DNA of 6,678 nucleotides from Chloroflexota bacterium (GCA_016202555.1 JACQOL010000112.1:1-6678), one strand, 5' to 3'; positions 1-6,170 are shown, counted from the stretch's first letter. Notes: generated from the letters alone by a model not told the origin. A program made the numbers and translations.

Positions 1-276
1 AATTTCAAATATTGCAAGCCGTAAAATATTCCTATCTACCAGTGGTATCTGCCCGATGGGCCAAGCTGGGGCAAAACTTTGAATATTCTTATCAATCTTT
101 CCCTTATTCTGCATCACACCCATGACCAGTTCGCGGGTAAAACTGATATTTTCTTCAGACAGTCTCTCCTCTTGCAGAAGCTGGGTGAGCACTTCTTCCG
201 CTCCGTGCCCGCTGGCATCAACTTCATATAGAACCTGGAGAGCTAGCGCCCTGGCTTTATGCCGCGTTCCGACCAT
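1..276 (-). CDS. nusB: Transcription antitermination factor NusB, N-terminal part (cut by window edge)
   Basis: NusB pairs with NusE (ribosomal protein S10) on boxA RNA and supports antitermination of rRNA transcription in the cytoplasm. Reading the minus strand from an ATG at 276 gives 92 uninterrupted codons to the window edge. The N-terminus (MVGTRHKARALALQVLYEVD, residues 1-20) fits the family pattern of a basic start followed by ALQ-LYE. Near the cut end, residues 59-88 contain ID-N-I, a conserved Trp (W72) and VDRNILRLA, the best-known NusB signature. The family is usually about 130-160 residues, so roughly the last third is missing. The start is supported by GGGAG seven bases upstream. 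It lies 83 bp downstream of fabG and may be co-transcribed with it or use its own promoter. Identification is firm; only the C-terminus is unseen. Confidence 0.93.
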   Translation of the reverse strand, partial: MVGTRHKARALALQVLYEVDASGHGAEEVLTQLLQEERLSEENISFTRELVMGVMQNKGKIDKNIQSFAPAWPIGQIPLVDRNILRLAIFEI

Positions 277-303
277 AGATTATCTCCCAAGTCAAGTATT
301 AAC

Positions 304-335
304 ATTATAGTATCACTAAGTAAAAAAAGCATCAA
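304..335 (-). promoter_or_regulatory. Candidate sigma-70 promoter upstream of nusB
   Basis: In the 83-bp gap between fabG and nusB, the minus strand carries TTGATG (330-335). After a 17-base spacer comes TACTAT (307-312), preceded by TGA in extended -10 position. An overlapping perfect TATAAT (304-309) would need a 20-base spacer from the same -35. Either gives a start about 20-30 bases before the nusB ATG. A seven-T run (322-328) lies inside the spacer, but no convincing hairpin precedes it, so it is not called a terminator. Inference from sequence only; read-through from fabG is equally possible. Confidence 0.4.
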
Positions 336-359
336 TCTTGTTCTAGGTTAAGTTTATGG

Positions 360-1106
360 TTAAACTCCACCCATCCCCCCATCAACATTTAACACATGTC
401 CGCTAATGTAGCGGGCTCCGTCAGAAGCTAGAAAAGCTACCGCTTCAGCGACATCACGGGGAGTACCGAAATCACCAAGCGGAATGCGTTTCTGGAGTTC
501 CTGCCGTTGTTGTTCGGCCAGTTTTTGCGTCATCTGGGTATCAATGAAGCCCGGGGCGATGGCATTAGCCGTGATACTTCGAGAACCTACCTCTTTGGCA
601 ATAGAGCGGGTAAAACCAATGATACCGGCTTTAGCTGAAGCATAGTTAGCCTGCCCGGCGTTGCCCACAATACCAACAATGCTGGCAATGCTGATAATTC
701 TACCCCAGCGCTGTCTAATCATATACCTCAATACCGCCCGGGTGCAGAGGAAAACACTCTTCAGGTTGATATTGATTACCTTGTCCCAGTCCTCGTCTGA
801 CATCCGTAACACCAGTTGGTCTCGGGTAATGCCAGCATTGTTCACCAGAATGTCAATCCTCCCGTAGGTAGCGATTGCTGTAGCCACCATTTTGTCGACA
901 TCAGCGGATGAGCTGACATCAGCCAGAATGCCCAGACTCTGCCGGTTCATCGCCTTGATTTCCTCAATAACGCCGTTAACGGCATCAGTCGCACCAACGT
1001 CATTAATAACAACGGTCGCTCCCGCCTCAGCCAGTTTCAGGGCAATCGCCCGCCCAATACCCCGGCCGCTGCCGGTAACTAGAGTAACTCTATCCGAAAG
1101 TTCCAT
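360..1106 (-). CDS. fabG: 3-oxoacyl-[ACP] reductase FabG
   Basis: FabG is a cytoplasmic short-chain dehydrogenase/reductase that reduces 3-oxoacyl-ACP to 3-hydroxyacyl-ACP, the first reduction of type II fatty-acid elongation. The 248-residue length is typical. Visible motifs are the Rossmann glycine motif TGSGRGIG (11-18), NNAG (89-92), the tetrad Asn at N114, catalytic S142, the YASAK active-site pair Y155/K159, and APGFIDT (184-190). The C-terminal SGH-LNVDGG (235-244) is also typical. An Asp (D36) sits at the end of the second beta strand, a position that in classical SDRs usually favours NAD(H), so cofactor preference is uncertain. The start ATG is preceded by AGGGG at good spacing, 29 bp after the fabD stop. 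The fabD neighbour supports a fatty-acid role over other SDR functions. acpP does not follow; nusB does. Confidence 0.93.
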   Translation of the reverse strand: MELSDRVTLVTGSGRGIGRAIALKLAEAGATVVINDVGATDAVNGVIEEIKAMNRQSLGILADVSSSADVDKMVATAIATYGRIDILVNNAGITRDQLVLRMSDEDWDKVININLKSVFLCTRAVLRYMIRQRWGRIISIASIVGIVGNAGQANYASAKAGIIGFTRSIAKEVGSRSITANAIAPGFIDTQMTQKLAEQQRQELQKRIPLGDFGTPRDVAEAVAFLASDGARYISGHVLNVDGGMGGV

Positions 1107-1135
1107 AATTGCCCCTAAGTTTTACACCACCATTT

Positions 1136-2062
1136 TTATTTGACTAAACTACTAATTACTTTAACACCATCGATATTCATCATGTCAACATTTTTGTTGA
1201 TTCGTTTAATGAGACCGTTGAGAACTTTTCCTGGCCCTATTTCAATAAAAGTAGAAACACCATTATCTATCACATACTCAATTGAGCGCTGCCATTGAAC
1301 ACCACTAGATAACTGGGCAATCAGCTCTGTTTTTACCTCTTCGGCTGTGGTCAATGGTCGAGCTGTAGCGTTAGCGATGATGGGCACCGCCGGGTTATGG
1401 AATTTGATAGTGGCGATAATCTCAGACATTCCCTCCACGGCTGGTTGCATCAATGGCGTATGAAAAGCTCCGCTTACAGCTAAGGGAACAATGCGGCTTG
1501 CCCCTCTGGCTTTAGCCAAGTCTGCAGCCTTAGAAAGGTTCTCTTTTGCCCCGCTGATGACGAGCTGTCCCGGGCAATTAAAATTGGCAACAAAGGTACC
1601 GGTTTCCTTACACACCTCAGACAGCGAAGCCTCATCAAGTCCGATGATGGCGACCATACCTCCGGGCTTCTTGAGTCCGGCTTCTTGCATCAGGCGTCCC
1701 CTCTGGCGAGCCAGGTAAACAGTTGTGGTAAAATCAAGCACCCCGGCAGCGGCAAGGGCCGTGTACTCACCCAGACTATGACCGGCAACAAAGGCAGGGG
1801 CTGGTAAGCGATTATCCTCACGGCTAACCTGCAAGCAAGCATAGCTAACGGTGACCAGGGCTGGTTGAGTATTGACTGTCAGGCGTAGCTCCTCCTCCGG
1901 CCCCTCAAAGCATAAGCGGGATAATGGAAATCCCAGAACCTTATCGGCCTGGTTAAAGATAGCTTTGGCTGAATTAAAATTATCATAAAGGTCACGACCC
2001 ATGCCTACCCACTGCGAACCCTGCCCGGGGAAGACATAGGCTACCTTCTTCGGCTCGGTCAT
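1136..2062 (-). CDS. fabD: Malonyl-CoA:ACP transacylase FabD
   Basis: FabD transfers malonyl from malonyl-CoA to acyl carrier protein, supplying extender units for type II fatty-acid synthesis in the cytoplasm. The 308-residue protein has every expected landmark. FPGQGSQ (11-17) supplies an oxyanion-hole Gln. The nucleophile elbow GHSLGEY (94-100) carries S96. R121 sits 25 residues later, matching the malonyl-binding Arg spacing of E. coli FabD. GAFHTPLM (198-205) carries catalytic H201, VQW (255-257) contains the conserved Gln, and IEIGPGKVL (273-281) lies near the end. It is full length and undisrupted. The ATG is preceded by GGAGG eight bases upstream, 23 bp after the rpmF stop, and fabG follows after 29 bp, consistent with one operon. 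plsX and fabH, frequent neighbours upstream of fabD, are missing here. Confidence 0.96.
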   Translation of the reverse strand: MTEPKKVAYVFPGQGSQWVGMGRDLYDNFNSAKAIFNQADKVLGFPLSRLCFEGPEEELRLTVNTQPALVTVSYACLQVSREDNRLPAPAFVAGHSLGEYTALAAAGVLDFTTTVYLARQRGRLMQEAGLKKPGGMVAIIGLDEASLSEVCKETGTFVANFNCPGQLVISGAKENLSKAADLAKARGASRIVPLAVSGAFHTPLMQPAVEGMSEIIATIKFHNPAVPIIANATARPLTTAEEVKTELIAQLSSGVQWQRSIEYVIDNGVSTFIEIGPGKVLNGLIKRINKNVDMMNIDGVKVISSLVK

Positions 2063-2085
2063 CGCTAGTCCCTCCGTTAGAAAGC

Positions 2086-2283
2086 TCAGTCAGCCTTTTC
2101 AGGGCTCTTAATTTCGGTGACTTCCCTGCCGTTATAGCTGCCACAGACAGGACAAACGTGATGAGGCAGCTTGGGACTATGGCACTGAGGGCAGGAGACT
2201 AAAGAGGGAGGGGATAGCTTGATATGCTGACGCCGTTCACCCTGGCGTGCCTTAGCATATTTTCGTTTTGGTAGAGGCCCCAT
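2086..2283 (-). CDS. rpmF: Large-subunit ribosomal protein bL32 (zinc-ribbon form)
   Basis: bL32 is a small protein of the 50S subunit. The 65-residue sequence begins MGPLPKRKYAKARQGERR, close to the family's basic N-terminus that packs into rRNA (usually PK-K-S-SR-RRR). It then shows a zinc ribbon with C31-P-Q-C34 and C44-P-V-C47, so this is the four-cysteine (C+) form rather than the zinc-independent form. Length is normal. The ATG follows the DUF177 stop by three bases, with GGAAGG inside the end of the upstream gene acting as ribosome binding site, so translation is probably coupled. DUF177-rpmF is a very widely conserved pair, which confirms the call despite the short length. Confidence 0.95.
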   Translation of the reverse strand: MGPLPKRKYAKARQGERRQHIKLSPPSLVSCPQCHSPKLPHHVCPVCGSYNGREVTEIKSPEKAD

Positions 2284-2286
2284 GAT

Positions 2287-2838
2287 TTATTTCCTTCCTT
2301 TCTGCTCGGTCACCGACTTTTTAACGTCAGATGACACTAGATTAAATAACTGGGACAAGCGGGGGTCGGCTGGCTTTGGTGGACAACCGCAAGCCGTCTG
2401 ATTAAGATTACAACCACAGATAGGGCATAACCCGGCACAATCCTGCTGGCAAAGCGGCTTCATCGGGATAGTCAGCAGGGCGTATTGGCGTATTGCTTCA
2501 GTTAAATCAAGGATATTACGCTCATCAATAGTGAAAAAACCCGGTTCATCAGGTAATGGCAGTGCCGCACCGCTGACCATATCGGTAGTCGGGAAATACT
2601 CCTCCTCAATGTTTAGGGTTAGCGGGCAACTGAAGACACTTAGACAACGGCTACAGGTAAGCTCAATCTCAGTGTGTAGTGTCCCTTGAACTAGGATACT
2701 CCGCTCGGTACGCGTCAGCACAATCTCACCCTGAACCAGGTGCTCATTGCCACCAACATGGACAATCTCACTCACCTGGTAATTTCGTATTGTCCCAGTA
2801 GGTGATTTAAGTTGCTGGGATACGTTTATCTGAATCAT
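2287..2838 (-). CDS. DUF177 / YceD-family protein, ribosome-biogenesis associated
   Basis: This 183-residue protein belongs to the DUF177 (YceD) family, encoded just upstream of rpmF in many bacteria. YceD homologues are linked to 23S rRNA accumulation, but the biochemical role is not settled. The sequence has LTCSRCL (60-66) with the family's first Cys pair C62/C65. The later segment MKPLCQQDCAGLCPICGCNLN (126-146) is the typical C-terminal Cys motif, continued by C150 and C152. The cysteines (C130, C134, C138, C141, C143, C150, C152) suggest a metal site, probably zinc, by inference. An acidic stretch IEEEYFP (77-83) is also family-like. The ATG has GGAGGG ten bases upstream in a leader able to form competing hairpins. 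It is the first gene after the strong promoter at 2912-2941. Confidence 0.9.
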   Translation of the reverse strand: MIQINVSQQLKSPTGTIRNYQVSEIVHVGGNEHLVQGEIVLTRTERSILVQGTLHTEIELTCSRCLSVFSCPLTLNIEEEYFPTTDMVSGAALPLPDEPGFFTIDERNILDLTEAIRQYALLTIPMKPLCQQDCAGLCPICGCNLNQTACGCPPKPADPRLSQLFNLVSSDVKKSVTEQKGRK

Positions 2839-2845
2839 CTTCTCT

Positions 2846-2896
2846 TCACCCTCCAGCGGAGAATCCGCTCGGGAAAATAGTAGAATAACTCACCAT
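2846..2896 (-). CDS. Possible 16-codon leader ORF before DUF177
   Basis: An ATG at 2896 opens a 16-residue frame, MVSYSTIFPSGFSAGG, ending in TGA at 2848-2846. Its last codons and stop overlap GGAGGG, the putative DUF177 ribosome binding site. The predicted transcript start lies only about 8 bases upstream, and no clear Shine-Dalgarno sequence precedes the ATG, so translation would be leaderless-like or absent. Four of the 16 residues are serine. It is listed because of its placement across the leader hairpins; it may well be chance. Confidence 0.15.
   Translation of the reverse strand: MVSYSTIFPSGFSAGG
2849..2869 (-). promoter_or_regulatory. Leader RNA with two mutually exclusive hairpins at the DUF177 ribosome binding site
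   Basis: On the minus strand, AGCGGA (2869-2864), loop TTC, and TCCGCT (2860-2855) form a perfect 6-bp stem that leaves the adjacent GGAGGG free. Alternatively, TTCTCC (2863-2858), loop GCT, and GGAGGG (2854-2849) pair through four Watson-Crick and two G-U pairs, burying the Shine-Dalgarno sequence. The two folds share bases and cannot coexist. This could tune translation of the DUF177-rpmF-fab transcript, but both stems are short and no ligand or protein is implied. Confidence 0.3.
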
Positions 2897-2911
2897 CTTA
2901 AGCATTCAGTA

Positions 2912-2941
2912 ATTATAAGATAAACGCCTGGCTGGCGTCAA
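2912..2941 (-). promoter_or_regulatory. Strong sigma-70-type promoter for DUF177-rpmF-fabD-fabG
   Basis: The minus strand has TTGACG (2941-2936; 5 of 6 matches to TTGACA), an 18-base spacer, and a perfect TATAAT (2917-2912). Transcription would start near 2905, giving a leader of about 67 bases before the DUF177 ATG. It lies in the 146-bp gap after the etfA stop, the largest gap in the window and the natural boundary between the energy-metabolism operon and the ribosome/fatty-acid operon. Confidence 0.75.
2924..2938 (-). promoter_or_regulatory. Palindrome inside the promoter spacer: possible operator or weak terminator
   Basis: ACGCC-AGCCA-GGCGT on the minus strand is a perfect 5+5 inverted repeat with a 5-base centre. 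It fills most of the spacer and overlaps half of the -35 hexamer, a standard place for a repressor site. As RNA made by read-through from etfA, the same bases form a GC-rich hairpin followed by TTTATCTTAT, resembling a weak intrinsic terminator. It does not match the FapR consensus as remembered. Both readings are inference. Confidence 0.35.
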
Positions 2942-2984
2942 TGTGGAAAGCGTGAAATCACTCCCTGAGACAGGCTGAATGAGA

Positions 2985-4172
2985 TTACAACAAATTATCC
3001 CTTAGTTTTTCAATCAGTAGCGGCACCACTTCAAACAGGTCGCCGACAATACCGTAGGTAGCCACTTCAAAAATTGGGGCGTTGGGGTCATTATTGATGG
3101 CAACAATAGTATCTGAGGTCTGCATACCCGCCAGGTGCTGAACCGCCCCGGAGATGCCACAGGCAATATAGAGCCTGGGGCACACCGTCTTGCCGGTCTG
3201 TCCAACCTGATGAGAATATGGAATCCAGCCCTCATCAACTGCTGCTCGGGATGAACCAACCGCCGCTCCCATAACCGCCGCCAGCTCTTCCATCAGATGG
3301 AAATTTTCTGCTTTGCCCAGACCTCTCCCTCCGGAAATAATAATATCGGCATCCTCAATTTTTACTCTTTCCGTTAAGTTTTCAACAAAATTGAGCAGCC
3401 TGGTTCTTGAGGTAACGCCTTCCTTATTAAAATCCACCTTTATTATTTGTCCCATTCTTTCGTTATCCGGTGCCTTTTTCTTAAAGACCCGTGGGCGGAC
3501 TGTTGCCATTTGCGGTCTTTTCGCCTGGCAGACAATAGTTGCCATGATGTTCCCCCCAAAGGTAGGGCGAGTCTGCAGTAGCAGTCTTTTTTCGGTATCG
3601 ACTTCAAGGTCGGTACAGTCAGCGGTGAGTCCGGTCTTTAAGATAGCGGCGACCCGGGGAATAAAGGAACGCCCCAGGGCCGTGGCCCCGGCAATAACTA
3701 TCTCCGGTTTATGTTCTTTAATGAGTCTGGTGAACTGACTAAGATACAAATCTTCCTGATGGTTAGCTAATGCCGGGTCATCTATCAGGTAAACTTTATC
3801 AGCCCCGTGGGCAATCAATTGCTCAACATCACTGATTTGATACCCAAAACAAACGGCAGATAATTCGGCCTTCAGGGTGTTGGCAAGCTCCCTGCCCCTG
3901 GCTAATAGCTCATAGTCAACGCTTTTTAAGTTGCCATTCCTGGTTTCAGCAAAGACCCAGATTCCTTGATGGTTATCGTCAGTTGCCGCTGCCTCATGAG
4001 CCGTCTCAATGGATATTGCCCCATAGCTGCAGACGTCCAGACAAGTCCCGCAAAGGGTGCAATGCTCGCTGATATGAGCCTTTCCCTCAACGATTTCGAT
4101 AACACCGAAGGGACAGGACTGGACGCAGTCACCACAGCCGGTACACTTATCCAGGTCAACTCTTATCCCCAT
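2985..4172 (-). CDS. etfA: Electron transfer flavoprotein alpha subunit with N-terminal 2[4Fe-4S] ferredoxin domain
   Basis: EtfA binds FAD and, with EtfB, passes electrons to or from an acyl-CoA dehydrogenase. From the ATG at 4172 the protein has 395 residues, longer than the usual ~310-340 because of an N-terminal ferredoxin domain. Its clusters are C10-C13-C16-C20-P and C38-C41-C44-C48. The ETF alpha N-domain follows (about 70-245), then the FAD domain with SGGRGLG (280-286), GSSRAAVDEGW (306-316), QVGQTGKTV (322-330), GISGAVQH (339-346) and IN-D-NAPIF (359-368). CarE of the Acetobacterium woodii caffeyl-CoA reductase complex has the same added domain. Start choice: an in-frame GTG at 4184 is possible, but the ATG at 4172 has GGTG six bases upstream and begins directly with the ferredoxin fold (MGIRVDLDKC), so it is preferred. 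It lies 14 bp after the etfB stop. Confidence 0.94.
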   Translation of the reverse strand: MGIRVDLDKCTGCGDCVQSCPFGVIEIVEGKAHISEHCTLCGTCLDVCSYGAISIETAHEAAATDDNHQGIWVFAETRNGNLKSVDYELLARGRELANTLKAELSAVCFGYQISDVEQLIAHGADKVYLIDDPALANHQEDLYLSQFTRLIKEHKPEIVIAGATALGRSFIPRVAAILKTGLTADCTDLEVDTEKRLLLQTRPTFGGNIMATIVCQAKRPQMATVRPRVFKKKAPDNERMGQIIKVDFNKEGVTSRTRLLNFVENLTERVKIEDADIIISGGRGLGKAENFHLMEELAAVMGAAVGSSRAAVDEGWIPYSHQVGQTGKTVCPRLYIACGISGAVQHLAGMQTSDTIVAINNDPNAPIFEVATYGIVGDLFEVVPLLIEKLRDNLL

Positions 4173-4178
4173 ACTTTT

Positions 4179-4182
4179 CACC
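4179..4182 (-). promoter_or_regulatory. Ribosome binding site favouring the internal ATG start of etfA
   Basis: GGTG at 4182-4179 sits six bases before the ATG at 4172. The alternative GTG at 4184 lies only two bases after the etfB stop and has no comparable site at proper spacing; its nearest purine run is about 20 bases away. This is the reason for preferring the shorter protein. Confidence 0.5.
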
Positions 4183-4186
4183 ACAC

Positions 4187-4972
4187 CTAGATTAACCCGT
4201 TCTCTCTCAATTTAGTAACCAGGCTGGCCACCTGACTTTGCGGACTTCCTTGAAGAATCTCAGCACGCTTTCCCCTCTGGGGGAAGAATATCTTGATAAC
4301 CCGGGTGGCTGAGCCGGCAAGTCCTACTCTGTCCTGGTCAGCATCCAGTTCTTTAGCACCCCAGGCGGGAATAACAGCACTTTTTGCTCTGGTTATCCCG
4401 CGCAGGGAGGGAAGACGAGGCACATTTATCTCTTTTACCACGCTAATCACCGCCGGTAAGGGAGCTTCAATAACCTCATACCCCTCTTCAATCATCCGTT
4501 GGACTCGCATCTGCCCATTGTTTATCTCTTCAATTTTACTGACATAGGCAACAAAGGGGAGCGACAGCATCTCGGCAAGTTCCGGTCCTACCTGCCCGGT
4601 GTCCCCATCTATTGTCTGCCTACCGCAGATGATAAGGTCATACTTCTCGATTTTAGTGATTGCTCTCGCCAGGGTATATGAAGTAGCTAGAGTATCGGCT
4701 CCGGCAAAGGCTCTATCGCTCAGCAGGATAGCTTCGTCAGCACCAAGGCTAATCGCTTCCCGCAGCATCTCATCAGCCTGAGGGGGACCCATACTGATTG
4801 CCGTAACCTTCCCCCCATACTGCTCTTTTAATCGAATAGCTGCTTCCAGAGCATAGGTATCAAAAGGATTGGTAATATTCTTAATTCCCTGCCTTACCAG
4901 GGTATTGGTCTGGGGGTCTATTTTAACCTGAGTGGTGCCCGGAACCTGCTTAAGACAAACAATAATATCCAT
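4187..4972 (-). CDS. etfB: Electron transfer flavoprotein beta subunit, bifurcating-type
   Basis: EtfB forms the ETF heterodimer with EtfA. In classical ETFs it holds AMP; in electron-bifurcating ETFs it holds a second FAD that takes electrons from NADH. The 261-residue length is normal. Visible blocks are MDIIVCLKQVPGTTQVKID (1-19), NPFDTYALE (35-43), MGPP (61-64), SDRAFAGADTLATS (85-98), CGRQTIDGDTGQVGPELAE (116-134) and P-LPSLRGI (185-193). The SDRAF-GADTLATS and CGRQ-IDGDT-QVGPE blocks closely match, from memory, EtfB of Acidaminococcus fermentans, a proven bifurcating ETF, so a beta-FAD and NADH oxidation are likely but inferred. The ATG at 4972 follows the acyl-CoA dehydrogenase by 36 bp, with AAGGAAAG rather far (about 13 bases) upstream. 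The order acd-etfB-etfA points to a dedicated complex. Confidence 0.95.
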   Translation of the reverse strand: MDIIVCLKQVPGTTQVKIDPQTNTLVRQGIKNITNPFDTYALEAAIRLKEQYGGKVTAISMGPPQADEMLREAISLGADEAILLSDRAFAGADTLATSYTLARAITKIEKYDLIICGRQTIDGDTGQVGPELAEMLSLPFVAYVSKIEEINNGQMRVQRMIEEGYEVIEAPLPAVISVVKEINVPRLPSLRGITRAKSAVIPAWGAKELDADQDRVGLAGSATRVIKIFFPQRGKRAEILQGSPQSQVASLVTKLRENGLI

Positions 4973-5008
4973 ACTGATGCGGTTTCTTTCCTTAGTGATA
5001 ACGGAAAA

Positions 5009-6166
5009 TCAGTCGCGTCTCCCTTTTCTCTTCCTGAGTTCAATAGCGATGACATTACGGAGAATCTGATTGGTGCCTTCATATATCTGGGTAATTTTAG
5101 CGTCTCTCATCATTTTTTCTACCGGATAATCGCGCATATAGCCGGCCCCGCCCAAAATCTGAACAGCGTCAGTGGTAACTTTCATAGCCATATCTGAAGC
5201 GAAAACTTTAGCCATTGCCGATTCTCCACTGACATCCTTAGCACCACTGTCAACAGTTCGGGCGGTGGCATAGACAAGTGCCCGGGCGGCTTCCACTTGA
5301 ATCACCATATCAGCCAGCATATGCTGAACCGCCTGCAGCGAAAAAATGGGGTGTCCGAACTGGACACGCTCTCGAGCATAATCGGTGGCGGCTTCCAGAG
5401 CCCCTTGAGCTAAACCAACTGCCTGAGCCCCGATTCCCGGACGCGATTTGTCAAAGAGTCTCATCGTTACGATAAAACCCATCCCCTCCCGGCCGATAAT
5501 GTTCTCCTCAGGAACAAAACAATTCTGAAAAATCAGCTCCCTGGTTGACGAGGCACGAATCCCCAGTTTCCTCTCCTTCTTACCAAAAGAGAAACCGGGT
5601 GTATCTTTTTCAACCAGTAAGGCGCTGGCCCCACGGGCACCTCTTGTCTTATCAGTCAGGGCAATAACTGTGTATAGCTCAGCCTCACCGCCATTGGTGA
5701 TAAATTGTTTCGTCCCGTTAAGCAGGTAGCCCCCTTTGACTCTTTCGGCAGTAGTTCTGATGGCGCTGGCATCGCTGCCCGCCATTGGTTCTGTAATAGC
5801 AAAGGCGGCTAACCTCTTGCCGGCAGCAACATCTGGTAGATATTTCCGTTTCTGCTCTTCAGTGCCATACTCCAGCAGTGGAATGATACCCAGGTCAACC
5901 GCCGCATAGCTGATAGCTACCGAGCTACAGACTCGGCTTAGCTCCTCTACAACCAGACAGAGGTCGAGACAACCCCCACCCAAACCATCATATTCTTCTG
6001 GAATGAAAACACGAAACATGTCACTGGCGGCGAGGTCTCTAATGATAGCCCAGGGGAATTCTTCCTTTTCATCAAGCTCAGCCCGCACCGGCAGTATTCT
6101 CTCTTCGGCAATCTTTCTTGCTAGACTTCTGATTGTCTTTTGTTGCTCGCTTAGAAAATACTCCAA
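5009..6166 (-). CDS. Acyl-CoA dehydrogenase (butyryl-CoA dehydrogenase-like)
   Basis: This FAD flavoenzyme forms or reduces the alpha-beta double bond of an acyl-CoA and exchanges electrons with ETF. The 385-residue length is typical of short/medium-chain members. Both family signatures are present: AITEPMAGSD (123-132), and Q336 to D355 with ILGGAGY and the spaced Asp, Lys and Asp. The catalytic base is probably E363 in IYEGTNQI, the Bcd/SCAD/MCAD position. RVQFGHPI (267-274) is the usual FAD-contact region. The C-terminus is unusually basic (ELRKRKGRRD). The start is a TTG at 6166; it is supported by AGGGGG five bases upstream and by the family-like N-terminus MEYFLSEQQ. Its direct linkage to etfB and ferredoxin-etfA resembles carC of the Acetobacterium woodii caffeyl-CoA reductase operon, so it may act as an enoyl-CoA reductase. 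Substrate chain length or an aromatic substrate cannot be decided from sequence alone. Confidence 0.93.
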   Translation of the reverse strand: MEYFLSEQQKTIRSLARKIAEERILPVRAELDEKEEFPWAIIRDLAASDMFRVFIPEEYDGLGGGCLDLCLVVEELSRVCSSVAISYAAVDLGIIPLLEYGTEEQKRKYLPDVAAGKRLAAFAITEPMAGSDASAIRTTAERVKGGYLLNGTKQFITNGGEAELYTVIALTDKTRGARGASALLVEKDTPGFSFGKKERKLGIRASSTRELIFQNCFVPEENIIGREGMGFIVTMRLFDKSRPGIGAQAVGLAQGALEAATDYARERVQFGHPIFSLQAVQHMLADMVIQVEAARALVYATARTVDSGAKDVSGESAMAKVFASDMAMKVTTDAVQILGGAGYMRDYPVEKMMRDAKITQIYEGTNQILRNVIAIELRKRKGRRD

Positions 6167-6170
6167 GATA

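Noticed and set aside
122..310. Plus-strand 62-residue open frame
   Set aside because: It lies antisense to nusB, whose minus-strand frame has clear family motifs; the product is low-complexity with no recognisable domain.
322..328. Run of seven T on the minus strand after fabG, possible terminator
   Set aside because: No stable inverted repeat precedes it; it lies in the spacer of a candidate promoter instead.
2965..2975. CCTG-TCT-CAGG inverted repeat just after etfA
   Set aside because: Only a 4-bp stem with no following T run; too weak to call as a terminator.
3014..3259. Minus-strand 81-residue frame inside etfA
   Set aside because: Out-of-frame shadow of the conserved FAD domain of etfA; no independent evidence of coding.
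3313..3738. Plus-strand 141-residue open frame opposite etfA
   Set aside because: Longest antisense frame in the window, but it is fully inside the well-supported etfA gene, has no recognisable motif, and looks like a shadow produced by codon use.
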